Notes under the pieces: generated by a model
The model's input: the letters and a program-made list of their open reading frames with translations, nothing else
Database searches by the model: none
What the model was told of the DNA's origin: nothing
Part shown: positions 26,045 through 34,895 of the stretch, one piece after another
Numbering within the stretch: the stretch's first letter is position 1
Layout of the letters: every line of letters starts with the position of its first letter
Source: Verrucomicrobiaceae bacterium UBA7681
GTDB lineage: Bacteria; Verrucomicrobiota; Verrucomicrobiia; Verrucomicrobiales; Verrucomicrobiaceae
Direction: 5' to 3'
Assembly: GCA_002482965.1 (NCBI GenBank)
Contig: DLGZ01000065.1
Coordinates: forward strand, 101,882 to 165,881
DNA length: 64,000 nt
Position numbers and translations under genes: made by a program

Positions 26045-26865
26045 AGGCTGACATTCGCGCCAGCTGCCTGAGGCGTGCGTACTTTCGCTTCGCTCTGACC
26101 CTCGCACCCCTTCCGGTGGTGATCTGGCTGGCAGCTCGCGGGCAGCCACTGGCCGCTGCGCTGCTGTTTTGCACCGTCCTGACCACCATGGTGATCGGCA
26201 CACTGGTACCGCGCTGCCCCCTGTTTGGCCGCATGATTAAACAACTGCCACAGGCTGAAAACCAGGCGCTGCTCACCATCGATGATGGCCCCCACCCCGA
26301 GCACACCCCGGCGATTCTCGACATCCTTGACCGTCATCGCATCAAAGCGCTGTTCTTTCTGGTCGGTAAAAATGCCGCCCAGCATCCGCAGCTCGTGCGC
26401 GAAATCGTCGCACGCGGCCACGAGATCGGCAACCACACGCAGACGCATCCTGCCGGCACTTTTTGGATACTGCACCCGGCGCGGTTGTGGCGCGAGATCG
26501 CCGACTGCCAGGAGACTCTGGCATCCCTCTGCCCCGATCAGCCACCACGTTTCTTCCGCCCACCCGCAGGCCATCACAACCTCTTCACCGCGCTGATCGC
26601 CCATGCCCTGGGTCTGCGGATGATGCTGTGGAGCGCGCGAGGATTTGACGGCGTACTGACCGACGTGCCCACCATCACGCAGCGCATCGCCCGCCGGTTG
26701 AAAGCAGGCGCGATCGTGCTGATCCACGAAGGCACCCCCGTGGCCGTCGAAGTCGCGCTGGCAGTGGCCTCCCTGCTGGCGGCTAGCGGCCTGAAATGTG
26801 TGCCGCCCGACTCACTCGCGTTCAGCGACGACGAGGTGGTTGTTGAACGGCGTGCCGCCCCATAG
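26041..26865 (+). CDS. Polysaccharide deacetylase (NodB-like)
   Basis: A 274-residue protein with two N-terminal hydrophobic segments. The NodB metal motif is TIDDGPHPE (Asp81, Asp82) plus NHTQTH (His132, His136), followed by FFRPPAGHHN. The family removes acetyl groups from sugars in cell-wall or surface glycans. It is coupled to the acyltransferase by an ATGA overlap. Its last 54 bases overlap the methyltransferase gene on the other strand. Confidence 0.88.
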   Translation: MKADIRASCLRRAYFRFALTLAPLPVVIWLAARGQPLAAALLFCTVLTTMVIGTLVPRCPLFGRMIKQLPQAENQALLTIDDGPHPEHTPAILDILDRHRIKALFFLVGKNAAQHPQLVREIVARGHEIGNHTQTHPAGTFWILHPARLWREIADCQETLASLCPDQPPRFFRPPAGHHNLFTALIAHALGLRMMLWSARGFDGVLTDVPTITQRIARRLKAGAIVLIHEGTPVAVEVALAVASLLAASGLKCVPPDSLAFSDDEVVVERRAAP

Positions 26866-27477
26866 CGGCTGCACCCGCACCCGCAGTCCTGCTGCGCCCA
26901 GCACGGACTCGAACAAGGCGCGGTCCGGGTAGCAGACCGGTGCGTCCTTCATCCAATTCGTCAGCCGCGCCAGCCAGTCCCCCGCCACGGTGATGCGAAA
27001 GCGCAGAGAGTCGTTCTGCAGGCAGGTGCGAATGATCAGCTTCCCGCCCTGCGCCACGCGGGACGCCGCCGCGTTCAGCAGCGCCTCCTGCTCCTCCCGG
27101 GTGAAAAATTGCAGGATATCCAGGATCACCACCTGACCGCTGTATTCCGGCAGCCCCGTGCGTGCGTCGCCGTTCATGAAGCTGAGCCCTTCGCAGTCAC
27201 TGAGCGAAACCATCTCATGCGCACAGGAGATTTTTTGCGCGTCGTAGTCAAATCCGGCGATGGCAGGTGCAAAACCTGACTCACGTAGATAAAAAGCCAG
27301 CAGGCCGATGCCGCAGCCGATGTCCAGCACCGGCAGCGCTGAGCCCAGCAGCTCCTTGGTGACAGCGGCATAAACCGGGTCGGAACGCAGTTTCGCCACC
27401 GCGTAGAAGCGCTCCCGGCGTTTGGTGCAAAGCCGGGTGATTCGTTTGAGGGCGCTGGAGGGCAAAGAAGTGCTCAT
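26812..27477 (-). CDS. Class I SAM-dependent methyltransferase
   Basis: A 221-residue protein with motif I VLDIGCGIGLLAFYL, a motif II-like acidic residue in GFDYDAQKISCA and a NGDART segment. The ATG at 27477 overlaps the stop of the upstream ligase gene (ATGA). Its 3' end overlaps the deacetylase gene by 54 bases. The methyl acceptor is unknown; the context suggests a ring or lipid intermediate. Confidence 0.83.
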   Translation of the reverse strand: MSTSLPSSALKRITRLCTKRRERFYAVAKLRSDPVYAAVTKELLGSALPVLDIGCGIGLLAFYLRESGFAPAIAGFDYDAQKISCAHEMVSLSDCEGLSFMNGDARTGLPEYSGQVVILDILQFFTREEQEALLNAAASRVAQGGKLIIRTCLQNDSLRFRITVAGDWLARLTNWMKDAPVCYPDRALFESVLGAAGLRVRVQPLWGGTPFNNHLVVAERE

Positions 27478-28691
27478 AATCTGCCAATCCATTTACGCGG
27501 GACTTCCCAAGGTGCGAGCAATGAACAGGCCGTGATTTTAAACGCGGCGTTGATCTCAGCCTGCGGCAGGTCGAACTCCGCCACGATGTCCTGACAGCGT
27601 TCAGGATCACGGCTCCGTGCGCCATAAATGGTCACCTTTTCCAGATGGGATGCCCGCATGATTTTTTCAGCAATCTCGGCGGGGCTGAGCTTGCGACCCG
27701 CCACGTTGATGCCTGCACCTGCACATTGCTGAAACCACAGACGGTTCCCCTGCTGTTCGATTTGGTCGCTGGTGGTGAACACACCATCTCCATACTGCTC
27801 CTGCGGCAGCAGTTCATCATACCCCAGGCCCACCGAACTGCTGGTCACGATCAGCCGGCCTTCGACGTCCGTTTGCGCCTGTACGCCGGGCAGGAGATTG
27901 CCGAGATCGCGCCCATCTTCACGCAGATCGAGCGTTTCATCCCACGACACCGCACCGCACTCGCTCGTCCCGTAGAGATTGTGAATCTTCAGCCCGTGAT
28001 GCTCCAGCGCCATGCGTTCTAGGTCAAGCGTGAGCGGAGATCCGGCCGAGATCGCCAGACTGACGTTGTCAAAGCGGACATCGCCCATTAGCCAGGACTT
28101 CCACAGGGCCGGGACACCCGGCAGATAAACCCGCGCGTGGGGCTTCATCGCATCCATCAGCGGCTGCGCAAAAGGCTGTGGTGCAAAGCAGGTGGGCACC
28201 CCGTTGAACAAGGTTTGCAGCACCGTCATCGTAAGGCCAAAGGAATGTGCGCAGGAAATCGCCGCCACCCCCGCCCCGCGTGCCCCGAGATCCAGCGCCG
28301 CATGCAGCCGGTCCACATCCGCTGCGATTTGGTCGACCGTGAAAAACTGGCAGCGGCGCACCCCTGAACCGCCGACAGCCTGCTTGATCAGCGCCGTGCC
28401 GGCAGGCGGCAGGTGGGCGGGAATACGGCGGGCGCGGTCTTTTTCCACCATCTGCACCGGCGCGCCGCGCAAAAACCCGGCCAGCAGCAGGCGCAAAATT
28501 TGTGGCACTTCACCCTGCACCTGCACGTATTCACCGGTCAGCTTGACAGCACGCGCCTCGGCATCCAGCTCACGGAACGTGGTGGCACGTCCATCAGCAA
28601 GATACAAAGCCGCCTGCGCTCCGCGCTCAGCCACAATACGATCCCAGCGTTCACCAAACATTTGCAGTCCTTGCGGCGAAGCGTAAACCAT
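27474..28691 (-). CDS. AMP-dependent acyl/aryl ligase of the ANL superfamily
   Basis: A 405-residue protein. The adenylation motif NLYGTSECGAVSWDE is clear. The glycine-rich loop is unusual (KQAVGGSGVRR in place of the TSGTTGxPK form) and the C-terminus stops at PWEVPRKWIGRL, lacking the usual GKxxR lysine region. It therefore has a degenerate P-loop and a short end and may be specialised or weakly active. The ligase and methyltransferase genes form a divergent pair with the ketosynthase genes. Confidence 0.75.
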   Translation of the reverse strand: MVYASPQGLQMFGERWDRIVAERGAQAALYLADGRATTFRELDAEARAVKLTGEYVQVQGEVPQILRLLLAGFLRGAPVQMVEKDRARRIPAHLPPAGTALIKQAVGGSGVRRCQFFTVDQIAADVDRLHAALDLGARGAGVAAISCAHSFGLTMTVLQTLFNGVPTCFAPQPFAQPLMDAMKPHARVYLPGVPALWKSWLMGDVRFDNVSLAISAGSPLTLDLERMALEHHGLKIHNLYGTSECGAVSWDETLDLREDGRDLGNLLPGVQAQTDVEGRLIVTSSSVGLGYDELLPQEQYGDGVFTTSDQIEQQGNRLWFQQCAGAGINVAGRKLSPAEIAEKIMRASHLEKVTIYGARSRDPERCQDIVAEFDLPQAEINAAFKITACSLLAPWEVPRKWIGRL

Positions 28692-28770
28692 ACGCCGCGC
28701 CGTGCGGTAGAATGAACACTTGCGTTAGCAGTTCAACCCTACACACAACGAATCTCATCCTGTCTTACTA

Positions 28771-29994
28771 GTGCCTTTTCCTTTACCCCAGAGCATCGCC
28801 ATCACCGGAGCCGGGATCGTTTCGCCTTTAGGCAGAGGCTGGCAGGCCAATGAACAGTCGCTGGCGGCAGACCGAACCGCGTTCAAGCCGGTCGAACTGT
28901 TCGACACCCGCGAATTCATCTCCAAAACCGCCGGGGTGGTCGATCTGCCCACAGAAAATCTGTTTCAACGCATCCCTGCCCACAAGCAGGTCTACTTTGA
29001 CCGTGGAACACGCATGCTGCTCATGGCAATCCGGGAAGCACTCGCGCAGGCCGGGCGGGAAGACATGGAGGGCATCGACGCGATGGTCATCGGCACCTCT
29101 GCCGGAGCGATGTCCCTAGGCGAGTCCTATTTCGAACACGCGCGTCATGATGCAGGCCGCGACCCTGCACAGCTTTCGCGAGCTGAGCATTACCAGCCGC
29201 AGCGCCAGATGAGCAGCATTGCCACTGAGTTCGGCTGGCGCGGGCCGGTCATCATCGTTTCCAACGCCTGCGCCTCCGGTGCCAACGCCATTGGCTGGGG
29301 GGCGGAGATGATCCGCTCCGGCCGGGCCAAACGGGTGCTCGCGGGTGGTTACGATGCCCTCGCGCGGCTCGTGTTTGCCGGGTTCGATACTCTGCACGCC
29401 CTCGCCCCCAGCGGCATCCCCCGCCCCTTTGATGCGCAGCGGGACGGACTCGCGCTGGGCGAAGGGGCCGCCGTCATGCTGCTCGAAGCCGAGGATGTGC
29501 GCCAAAGCGCCGCCCTCGGAAATGTCGCCGGCTATGCCACCGCCACCGATCTGCACCACCTCACCCAGCCTGACCCCGCAGGCAAAGCCGCCATCCGCAC
29601 CATGACCGCCGCCTGCGCCCAGGCAGGCGTCACGCCAGCTCAAATCGGCTACATCAACTCTCACGGTACCGGCACACCGTTCAATGACGCGGCCGAAGCC
29701 GCCGCCATCGCCGCCTGGGCCGGTGATGCGGTGGCCACCATCCCCGTCAGCTCCACCAAGTCCTCCATGGGTCATTTGCTTGGCGGTGCTGGAGCTGTCG
29801 AAGCGGTGATATGCCTCATGGCCCTGCAAGGCCAGTGGCTGCCCGCGAGCCTGAACGTGCGCGAGGTCGATCCCGCCGTCCGCTTTGATCTGGTGCGCCA
29901 GTTCCGACGCTCCACGCTCGATTATGCGCTGACCAATTCCTTCGGTTTCGGCGGCACAAACGCAACCCTGGTGCTGCAAAGGAGGTCCGCATGA
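28771..29994 (+). CDS. Beta-ketoacyl-ACP synthase (FabF-like, catalytic KS)
   Basis: A 407-residue thiolase-fold condensing enzyme starting at GTG. The triad is complete: Cys167 in SNACASGANAI, His298 in NSHGTGTPFND and His335 in KSSMGHLLGGAG. KS enzymes extend carrier-bound acyl chains. It overlaps the next gene by ATGA, which codes for a KS-like partner without the catalytic residues, the arrangement of a KS/CLF pair. No acyl carrier protein was found in the window. Confidence 0.92.
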   Translation: MPFPLPQSIAITGAGIVSPLGRGWQANEQSLAADRTAFKPVELFDTREFISKTAGVVDLPTENLFQRIPAHKQVYFDRGTRMLLMAIREALAQAGREDMEGIDAMVIGTSAGAMSLGESYFEHARHDAGRDPAQLSRAEHYQPQRQMSSIATEFGWRGPVIIVSNACASGANAIGWGAEMIRSGRAKRVLAGGYDALARLVFAGFDTLHALAPSGIPRPFDAQRDGLALGEGAAVMLLEAEDVRQSAALGNVAGYATATDLHHLTQPDPAGKAAIRTMTAACAQAGVTPAQIGYINSHGTGTPFNDAAEAAAIAAWAGDAVATIPVSSTKSSMGHLLGGAGAVEAVICLMALQGQWLPASLNVREVDPAVRFDLVRQFRRSTLDYALTNSFGFGGTNATLVLQRRSA

Positions 29995-31016
29995 ACGTGC
30001 GCGATATCCGCATCCGTGGTGTCGGCGCGGTGAGCTCCGCTGGCTGGAGCGCCGCCGCCATGCATGAGGCCGTGCTGGCGGGAACGCCGCTGCCCTCTGC
30101 CCCCGTTGTCCGTCCCGGCGATGTGCGCACTTGGCCCTGCGAATCCCGCTTTGCGCCCGCCTCACCGCCGGAAAAAATCGCCCGTCACCCACGCCTGCGC
30201 CGCTCCAGCGCGATCACGCGCTACTCAGTGGCTGCCGCCTTGGAGGCACTGGCAGACGCCGGGCACGATCCCGCAGCGCCACCAAGCGGTCTGGGCATTC
30301 TCTTCGTCATGATGAACGGCTGCGTGAACTACACCGGCCGCTTCTTCCATGAGGTGCTGCAAAATCCCGCCCAGGCCAGCCCGCTGATCTTTCCAGAAAC
30401 CGTGTTCAACGCGCCCGCCTCGCACGTCGCCTCCTTCCTCGGAGTCGATGGCGCAGTCAGCACCCTGCTGGGCAGCCCAAACTCCATCATGGAGGCGCTG
30501 GACACCGCCGCGTTCTGGATCAGCAGCGGCCTCGTGGAGCAATGCATGCTCATCGCCGCTGAAGAATGCGACTGGCTCAGCGCCGAGGGGCTCACCTATT
30601 ACCATCCCAAGCTCACCGCTTCAGAAGGTGCCGGAGCCCTCCTACTCTCCGCCAGTGGCGATGGCCCCCGGGTCAGCGAAATGATCGGCCCCCTCGCCTA
30701 TCTCTCTTGGCAGGAACGCTGCGACCTGCTGCCGGAACTCGCCTCACAAACGCTGGCTCACTTGCAGGGCCCTGCCACGCTCATCAATGATCGCACGGGG
30801 ATCCACAAACTCGACCACGCAGAGATCGCGGCATGGTCGGGACGCCCTTGGGACACCGTTCTCAGTCCGAAGTACGTCCTCGGCGAAAGCATGGGTGCCA
30901 GCAGCGCCCTGCAGCTCGTGCTGGGAACTCTCGCAGCGCGGCAGACGCAGCAGCCCGTCGTCATCTCCATGCCCGGCACCAACACTGCCGCCTATGCCTG
31001 CGTGCTGACGCCGTAA
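29991..31016 (+). CDS. KS-like protein lacking the catalytic triad (chain-length-factor-like)
   Basis: A 341-residue thiolase-fold protein with the KS core (IRGVGAVSSAGWS and AVSTLLGSPNSI). The nucleophile Cys position is Leu160, the HGTG motif is replaced by NDRTG (near 266), and the second His is Glu299 in VLGESMGASSA. It cannot catalyse condensation itself by the family rule. Chain-length factors of type II PKS and of aryl-polyene KS pairs have similar losses and form heterodimers with the active KS. It is coupled to the upstream KS by an ATGA overlap. Confidence 0.82.
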   Translation: MNVRDIRIRGVGAVSSAGWSAAAMHEAVLAGTPLPSAPVVRPGDVRTWPCESRFAPASPPEKIARHPRLRRSSAITRYSVAAALEALADAGHDPAAPPSGLGILFVMMNGCVNYTGRFFHEVLQNPAQASPLIFPETVFNAPASHVASFLGVDGAVSTLLGSPNSIMEALDTAAFWISSGLVEQCMLIAAEECDWLSAEGLTYYHPKLTASEGAGALLLSASGDGPRVSEMIGPLAYLSWQERCDLLPELASQTLAHLQGPATLINDRTGIHKLDHAEIAAWSGRPWDTVLSPKYVLGESMGASSALQLVLGTLAARQTQQPVVISMPGTNTAAYACVLTP

Positions 31017-31017
31017 A

Positions 31018-31042
31018 GTAGCCATCTCGCTCCCGCGAGATG
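31018..31042. repeat. Stem-loop with GTAGCC prefix after a stop codon (class A palindrome)
   Basis: Arms CATCTCGC and GCGAGATG (8 bp, perfect) with a 4-base loop, preceded by GTAGCC. It starts one base after the TAA of the CLF-like gene. The arms differ from those of the palindrome at 1942-1962 but pair equally well. Confidence 0.55.
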
Positions 31043-31160
31043 AGCTCAGCGTGCCCTATGCCTGAGGCCATTCTCTAGCCTCCAACCGCACAGCAGAAAT
31101 CGAGCCCCTAGCTCTCCTCTCCCGAAGCGAGATGACCCAAGCTCCCCAACTCAGCCCACC

Positions 31161-31805
31161 TCATCTAGGCGCTCCGGGCATCTTCATTTCATGGTAGCCG
31201 GTTGGCGCCACGAACTCCTCCGGAGACACCGTCTCCTCCTTCGCAGAAACCAGGTGTGAAATCACCGCCTTGCCCATCTGCGTCATCTCAGATTTCACCA
31301 CCATGCCGTCGAGATCTGAAGCCTGCGGTGACATGCCGGACATCGCACCACCCACCACCTTGCCAAGCTTGTCCTGGACGGCGCTGATCTCGGCAAACTT
31401 GGGGAAGTCCTTCGCCACCCAGAAGCGCCCCTTCGCCATCGTCCCTTCCCAGGTGTAAATCTCGGTGTCCCATTCGCCGACCTTTTCCTTCTGTCCGGTC
31501 GCCACGGGTTTGGCGGCCTCCTGGCCGGCCAGGCTTTTTCCCAGCTTTTCCACCCCCGCCTTAATGGCAGCCATATCCCTTTTCATGATCATTTTCTGCA
31601 TATGCATGATCATGGTCATGCCCTCGGTGCTCACGATCACGCTCGTATTTTCTCCCATGTCCACCCGAACCTGATCCCCTTTGATCTTCATGGTGATCAC
31701 ACTCTCTTTACCATCCGTGGTGACATTTTGCACCAGCACCCAGTCTGCTTGAGCAATCGTGACGGCCAGAAACAGGACGACAAGGGAGAAGGCGGACGTT
31801 TTCAT
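31161..31805 (-). CDS. Exported DUF4412-like protein
   Basis: A 214-residue protein with a signal peptide (to about IAQAD). The central part, VRVDMGENTSVIVSTEGMTMIMHMQKMIMKR, resembles the DUF4412 pattern of secreted proteins in Bacteroidetes and related phyla. The function is unknown. It is divergent from the permease gene. The gap from the CLF-like gene (144 bases) holds a palindrome and no other feature. Confidence 0.65.
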   Translation of the reverse strand: MKTSAFSLVVLFLAVTIAQADWVLVQNVTTDGKESVITMKIKGDQVRVDMGENTSVIVSTEGMTMIMHMQKMIMKRDMAAIKAGVEKLGKSLAGQEAAKPVATGQKEKVGEWDTEIYTWEGTMAKGRFWVAKDFPKFAEISAVQDKLGKVVGGAMSGMSPQASDLDGMVVKSEMTQMGKAVISHLVSAKEETVSPEEFVAPTGYHEMKMPGAPR

Positions 31806-31903
31806 AGGTTCGCAAGATTACCCCAAGCCGGTGCCGACGGTCAATCATGAACGTCTCCGGCCTTGAACTGCATTGTTCCGCCCCTCATCATCGTTCTTTC
31901 TGC

Positions 31904-33199
31904 ATGAGCCGCCTTCTCATCTTCATCCGCCATCACCTCTCCGGCTCAGGCATGCTCGTCGCGCTGCTGCTGCTCTGCGCCTTCTTCAGCATCGCCACCT
32001 GGACAACGCAATACCCGCAGAATGCCGCTGCAGCCAAAGACGTCGCCACCCAAATCGCCCCGCAGGCGAAAGTGCTCATCGTCGTGCGCCCGACCGCCGC
32101 AGACAGTGCCTTTGCCAACGCCCTACAAGCCGAACTCGGCTCGCGCGCTGAAATCGTCCAAGGCGAACCCAAAGACGCCCGCGCCGCCCTGCTGCGCGCT
32201 TCGTCGGGTGGCATCGATGTGATCGCCTGCAATCAGGCGACCGCCTCCTGGCTCGTGTTCAGCGATCTACCCCATGACTACCCTGCGCTCAAAGACACCC
32301 GCGTGGTGCAGCCCAGAGCCCACTCATGGCCGGTCTTCCTCAAGACCGACAACCTGCTCAACATCGCCAATCAGATCGCCGTCATCGCCATCCTTGCCAT
32401 CGGCATGACGCTGGTCATCATCACCGCCGGCATCGATCTCAGCGTCGGCAGCCTGATCGCCCTCTCCGCCGTCATCACCACCCTGATCGTCCGCGATTTC
32501 TGCGGCGGTGTGCATGCCGGAGCCGCAGGCATGTTCGCCGCCGGGCTCAGTGGCATCGCTGTCTGCGGCGTGTGCGGGTTGATCTCCGGCGCGTTCATCA
32601 CACGCCTGCGCATGCCCCCCTTCATTGTCACGCTGTCGATGATGCTCGTGGGCAGCGGCCTTGCCTACCGCCTCGCCGAAAATCAATCCGTCTACCAAGT
32701 GCCGGACTCCTTCACATGGCTCGGGCGCGGTTCAGACTTCCTTGGCCTGCCCAACGCCGTGGTGCTCATGCTGCTGCTCTACGCCGCCGCCCATGTGATG
32801 ATGACGCAGACCCGCCTCGGCAGAAATCTCTATGCCGTCGGCGGCAACATCGAAGCCGCACACCTTTCCGGCGTGCCGGTCCAGCGTGTCATCCTCATTG
32901 CCTACGTCCTGTGCGGCCTGCTCGCTGGTCTCGGCGGTGTCGTCACCGCCTCATTGCTCAAGAGCGGCTCCCCCACCTACGGCCAGATGTATGAACTGTA
33001 TGTCATCGCCGCCGTCGTCGTCGGCGGCACCAGCCTCAGCGGTGGTCGTGGCACCATGCCTGGCACCCTCATCGGAGCCTTCATCATCGCCGTCATCCAA
33101 AACGGCATGAACCTCACCAACGTCGAAAGCAACACGCAGAAAATCGTCCTCGGCCTCGTCATCCTCTGTGCCGTTCTCGTCGATCGTGTGCGTAAGTAG
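31904..33199 (+). CDS. Ribose-type ABC sugar permease with inserted extracytoplasmic domain
   Basis: A 431-residue membrane protein of the RbsC/BPD_transp_2 family. The marks GMTLVIITAGIDLSVGSLIALSAV and GGTSLSGGRGTMPGTLIGAFIIAVIQNG are strong. Unusually, about 115 residues (33-148) lie between the first helix and the conserved NLLNIANQ segment, where only a few residues are usual. The insert is soluble and looks like a small alpha/beta domain. No ATPase or binding protein gene is adjacent. The ATG at 31904 is preferred over an in-frame start at 31847, which has no family-like sequence. Confidence 0.85.
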   Translation: MSRLLIFIRHHLSGSGMLVALLLLCAFFSIATWTTQYPQNAAAAKDVATQIAPQAKVLIVVRPTAADSAFANALQAELGSRAEIVQGEPKDARAALLRASSGGIDVIACNQATASWLVFSDLPHDYPALKDTRVVQPRAHSWPVFLKTDNLLNIANQIAVIAILAIGMTLVIITAGIDLSVGSLIALSAVITTLIVRDFCGGVHAGAAGMFAAGLSGIAVCGVCGLISGAFITRLRMPPFIVTLSMMLVGSGLAYRLAENQSVYQVPDSFTWLGRGSDFLGLPNAVVLMLLLYAAAHVMMTQTRLGRNLYAVGGNIEAAHLSGVPVQRVILIAYVLCGLLAGLGGVVTASLLKSGSPTYGQMYELYVIAAVVVGGTSLSGGRGTMPGTLIGAFIIAVIQNGMNLTNVESNTQKIVLGLVILCAVLVDRVRK

Positions 33200-33212
33200 A
33201 ACTCAAATCCCT

Positions 33213-34043
33213 ATGTTCAACTCCTGGCTCCCCGAATCCAAAGATCACCTTCCTCTGACGTGGTGGAAACAGCACCCCGTCTATCTCGCCGCCATCATCG
33301 CACTCGTCGGAGTGGCGAGCATCATTCTAACCGCCATCCTAGGCTTTGAAGGGGCACCCTGGATCATCTTCACCTATCACAATGCATTCAATGAATGGCG
33401 GCTTTGGACAATCTTCACCTATGTCCTCTTCAATCCACCTGACATTTGGATAGTGCTTGGCTGCTATCTTCTCTGGAATTTCGGCGAAGCCTTGGAACGT
33501 CATTTGGGCAGACGAGTCTTCATCAAGCTTTTAATGCTCCTGTGGCTGACACCACCAACATTGGTGGCATTGATGGGCCTGGCAGGCTTTCAAGGCCCAA
33601 TGGGGGTCAAAATGATGCTCGGCATCCCTTTTGCCGCTGGAATCAAGGTGCTTGAGTTTGGTGTTTTTAATGCGTTTGCAGCACTTTACCCGCGCGCCAA
33701 AATTTCTCTGATCGTGATCACGATTGATGCATGGCATTTGGCAGTCATCTTCAATGTAGTTTATGCGCTTCAACACATATCAATCCGCGACTGGGCGGGC
33801 CTGATCGTTCTTTTGGGCTGCATCGCAATTGCATGGCTCTATATCCGCTTTGAAACAGGCGCGCTGAAACTCCCTTCCCTGACCAAACGTGCACCGCAGG
33901 CCCAAAAGCCCGCAAAAAAAAGCAGCGCTCCCACCGTCGATGACATCCTCGACAAGATCAGCCACAAAGGCATGCAAAGCCTCACCGCCGAAGAACGCCG
34001 CATCCTGGACAGCGCGAGCGATCAGATGAAGCGCAACCGTTGA
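33213..34043 (+). CDS. Rhomboid-like membrane protein with DUF6576-type tail
   Basis: A 276-residue protein with about six membrane helices and a C-terminal tail (VDDILDKISHKGMQSLTAEERRILDSAS) that resembles the DUF6576 tail of Bacteroidetes rhomboid proteins. The rhomboid serine motif GxSG is missing (the region reads MGVKMMLGIPF), so it is likely a pseudoprotease. The sequence uses more A/T-rich codons than its neighbours. Confidence 0.6.
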   Translation: MFNSWLPESKDHLPLTWWKQHPVYLAAIIALVGVASIILTAILGFEGAPWIIFTYHNAFNEWRLWTIFTYVLFNPPDIWIVLGCYLLWNFGEALERHLGRRVFIKLLMLLWLTPPTLVALMGLAGFQGPMGVKMMLGIPFAAGIKVLEFGVFNAFAALYPRAKISLIVITIDAWHLAVIFNVVYALQHISIRDWAGLIVLLGCIAIAWLYIRFETGALKLPSLTKRAPQAQKPAKKSSAPTVDDILDKISHKGMQSLTAEERRILDSASDQMKRNR

Positions 34044-34055
34044 TGCCCACGCGTC

Positions 34056-34889
34056 ATGTCACACTTCACAGCTGTTTCCATCGCGCTGGCTTTGTTGTCT
34101 CAGGAGGCTGCGTCGGTGAAAGCACAGCCTGAAAGTCCTCCCTCCGCCAATCCAGGCTGGCGCAAGCTCGTTCCAGGCATTGACCTTGGCCTCTTCCCTG
34201 CACCCGGCGGCCAGGGGCAGATGCAAATTGTACGCGTGGATGCACGCAGCCATCCCTTGCAGCTGCACTCATCGTCAGCCACTCAACCCATGCTCACCGT
34301 GGAGGAGTGGGCCGCCAAACAGAAGCTCTGCCTCGTCATCAACGCAGGCATGTATGACAAAGACGGCAGCACCCACTGCGGCTACTTGAAAAGCCACGAG
34401 GTCATTCTCCCCGCCGCCTTTCGCAGCGATTACTCGTCCATCTGCGTTTTCTCGCCTATCGCAAAAGAAGCGGCTCCATTTCGACTGCTCGACACCGACT
34501 ATGCGGGCATCGAAAAGAACATCCTCTCTCAGTATGCCGTCGCGGTGCAGAACCTCCGCCTCATCAAGCACCCGGGTGAAAACCGCTGGAAGCAGCAGCC
34601 GAAAATGTGGAGTGAGGCCGCCCTGGGAGAAGACAAGGATGGCAACGCGCTGTTCATCTTCTGCCGCACGCCCTCCACCATGCATGACTTCAATGAGCAC
34701 CTGCTGAAGCTTCCCATCAACCTCGTGAGCGCCCAGCATCTGGATGGCGGCCCACCCGCTTCATTCTATCTGAACTGCGGGGGCGTTGTCATTCGCGGCA
34801 CGGGCAGCTACGAATCCGGTTTCAATGAGTCCACTAGCAGCCAGAAATTCTGGCTGCTGCCGCATGTGATCGGAGTCCAAGCTCCTTGA
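34056..34889 (+). CDS. Exported phosphodiester glycosidase family protein (NAGPA/DUF2233-like)
   Basis: A 277-residue protein with an N-terminal signal (about residues 1-20). Family marks are LVINAGMYDKDGSTHCGYLK and SAQHLDGGPPASFYLNCGGVV. This is the third family member in the window. It starts 12 bases after the rhomboid-like gene, and its stop is 6 bases from the convergent cyclase gene. Confidence 0.82.
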   Translation: MSHFTAVSIALALLSQEAASVKAQPESPPSANPGWRKLVPGIDLGLFPAPGGQGQMQIVRVDARSHPLQLHSSSATQPMLTVEEWAAKQKLCLVINAGMYDKDGSTHCGYLKSHEVILPAAFRSDYSSICVFSPIAKEAAPFRLLDTDYAGIEKNILSQYAVAVQNLRLIKHPGENRWKQQPKMWSEAALGEDKDGNALFIFCRTPSTMHDFNEHLLKLPINLVSAQHLDGGPPASFYLNCGGVVIRGTGSYESGFNESTSSQKFWLLPHVIGVQAP

Positions 34890-34895
34890 GAACAC

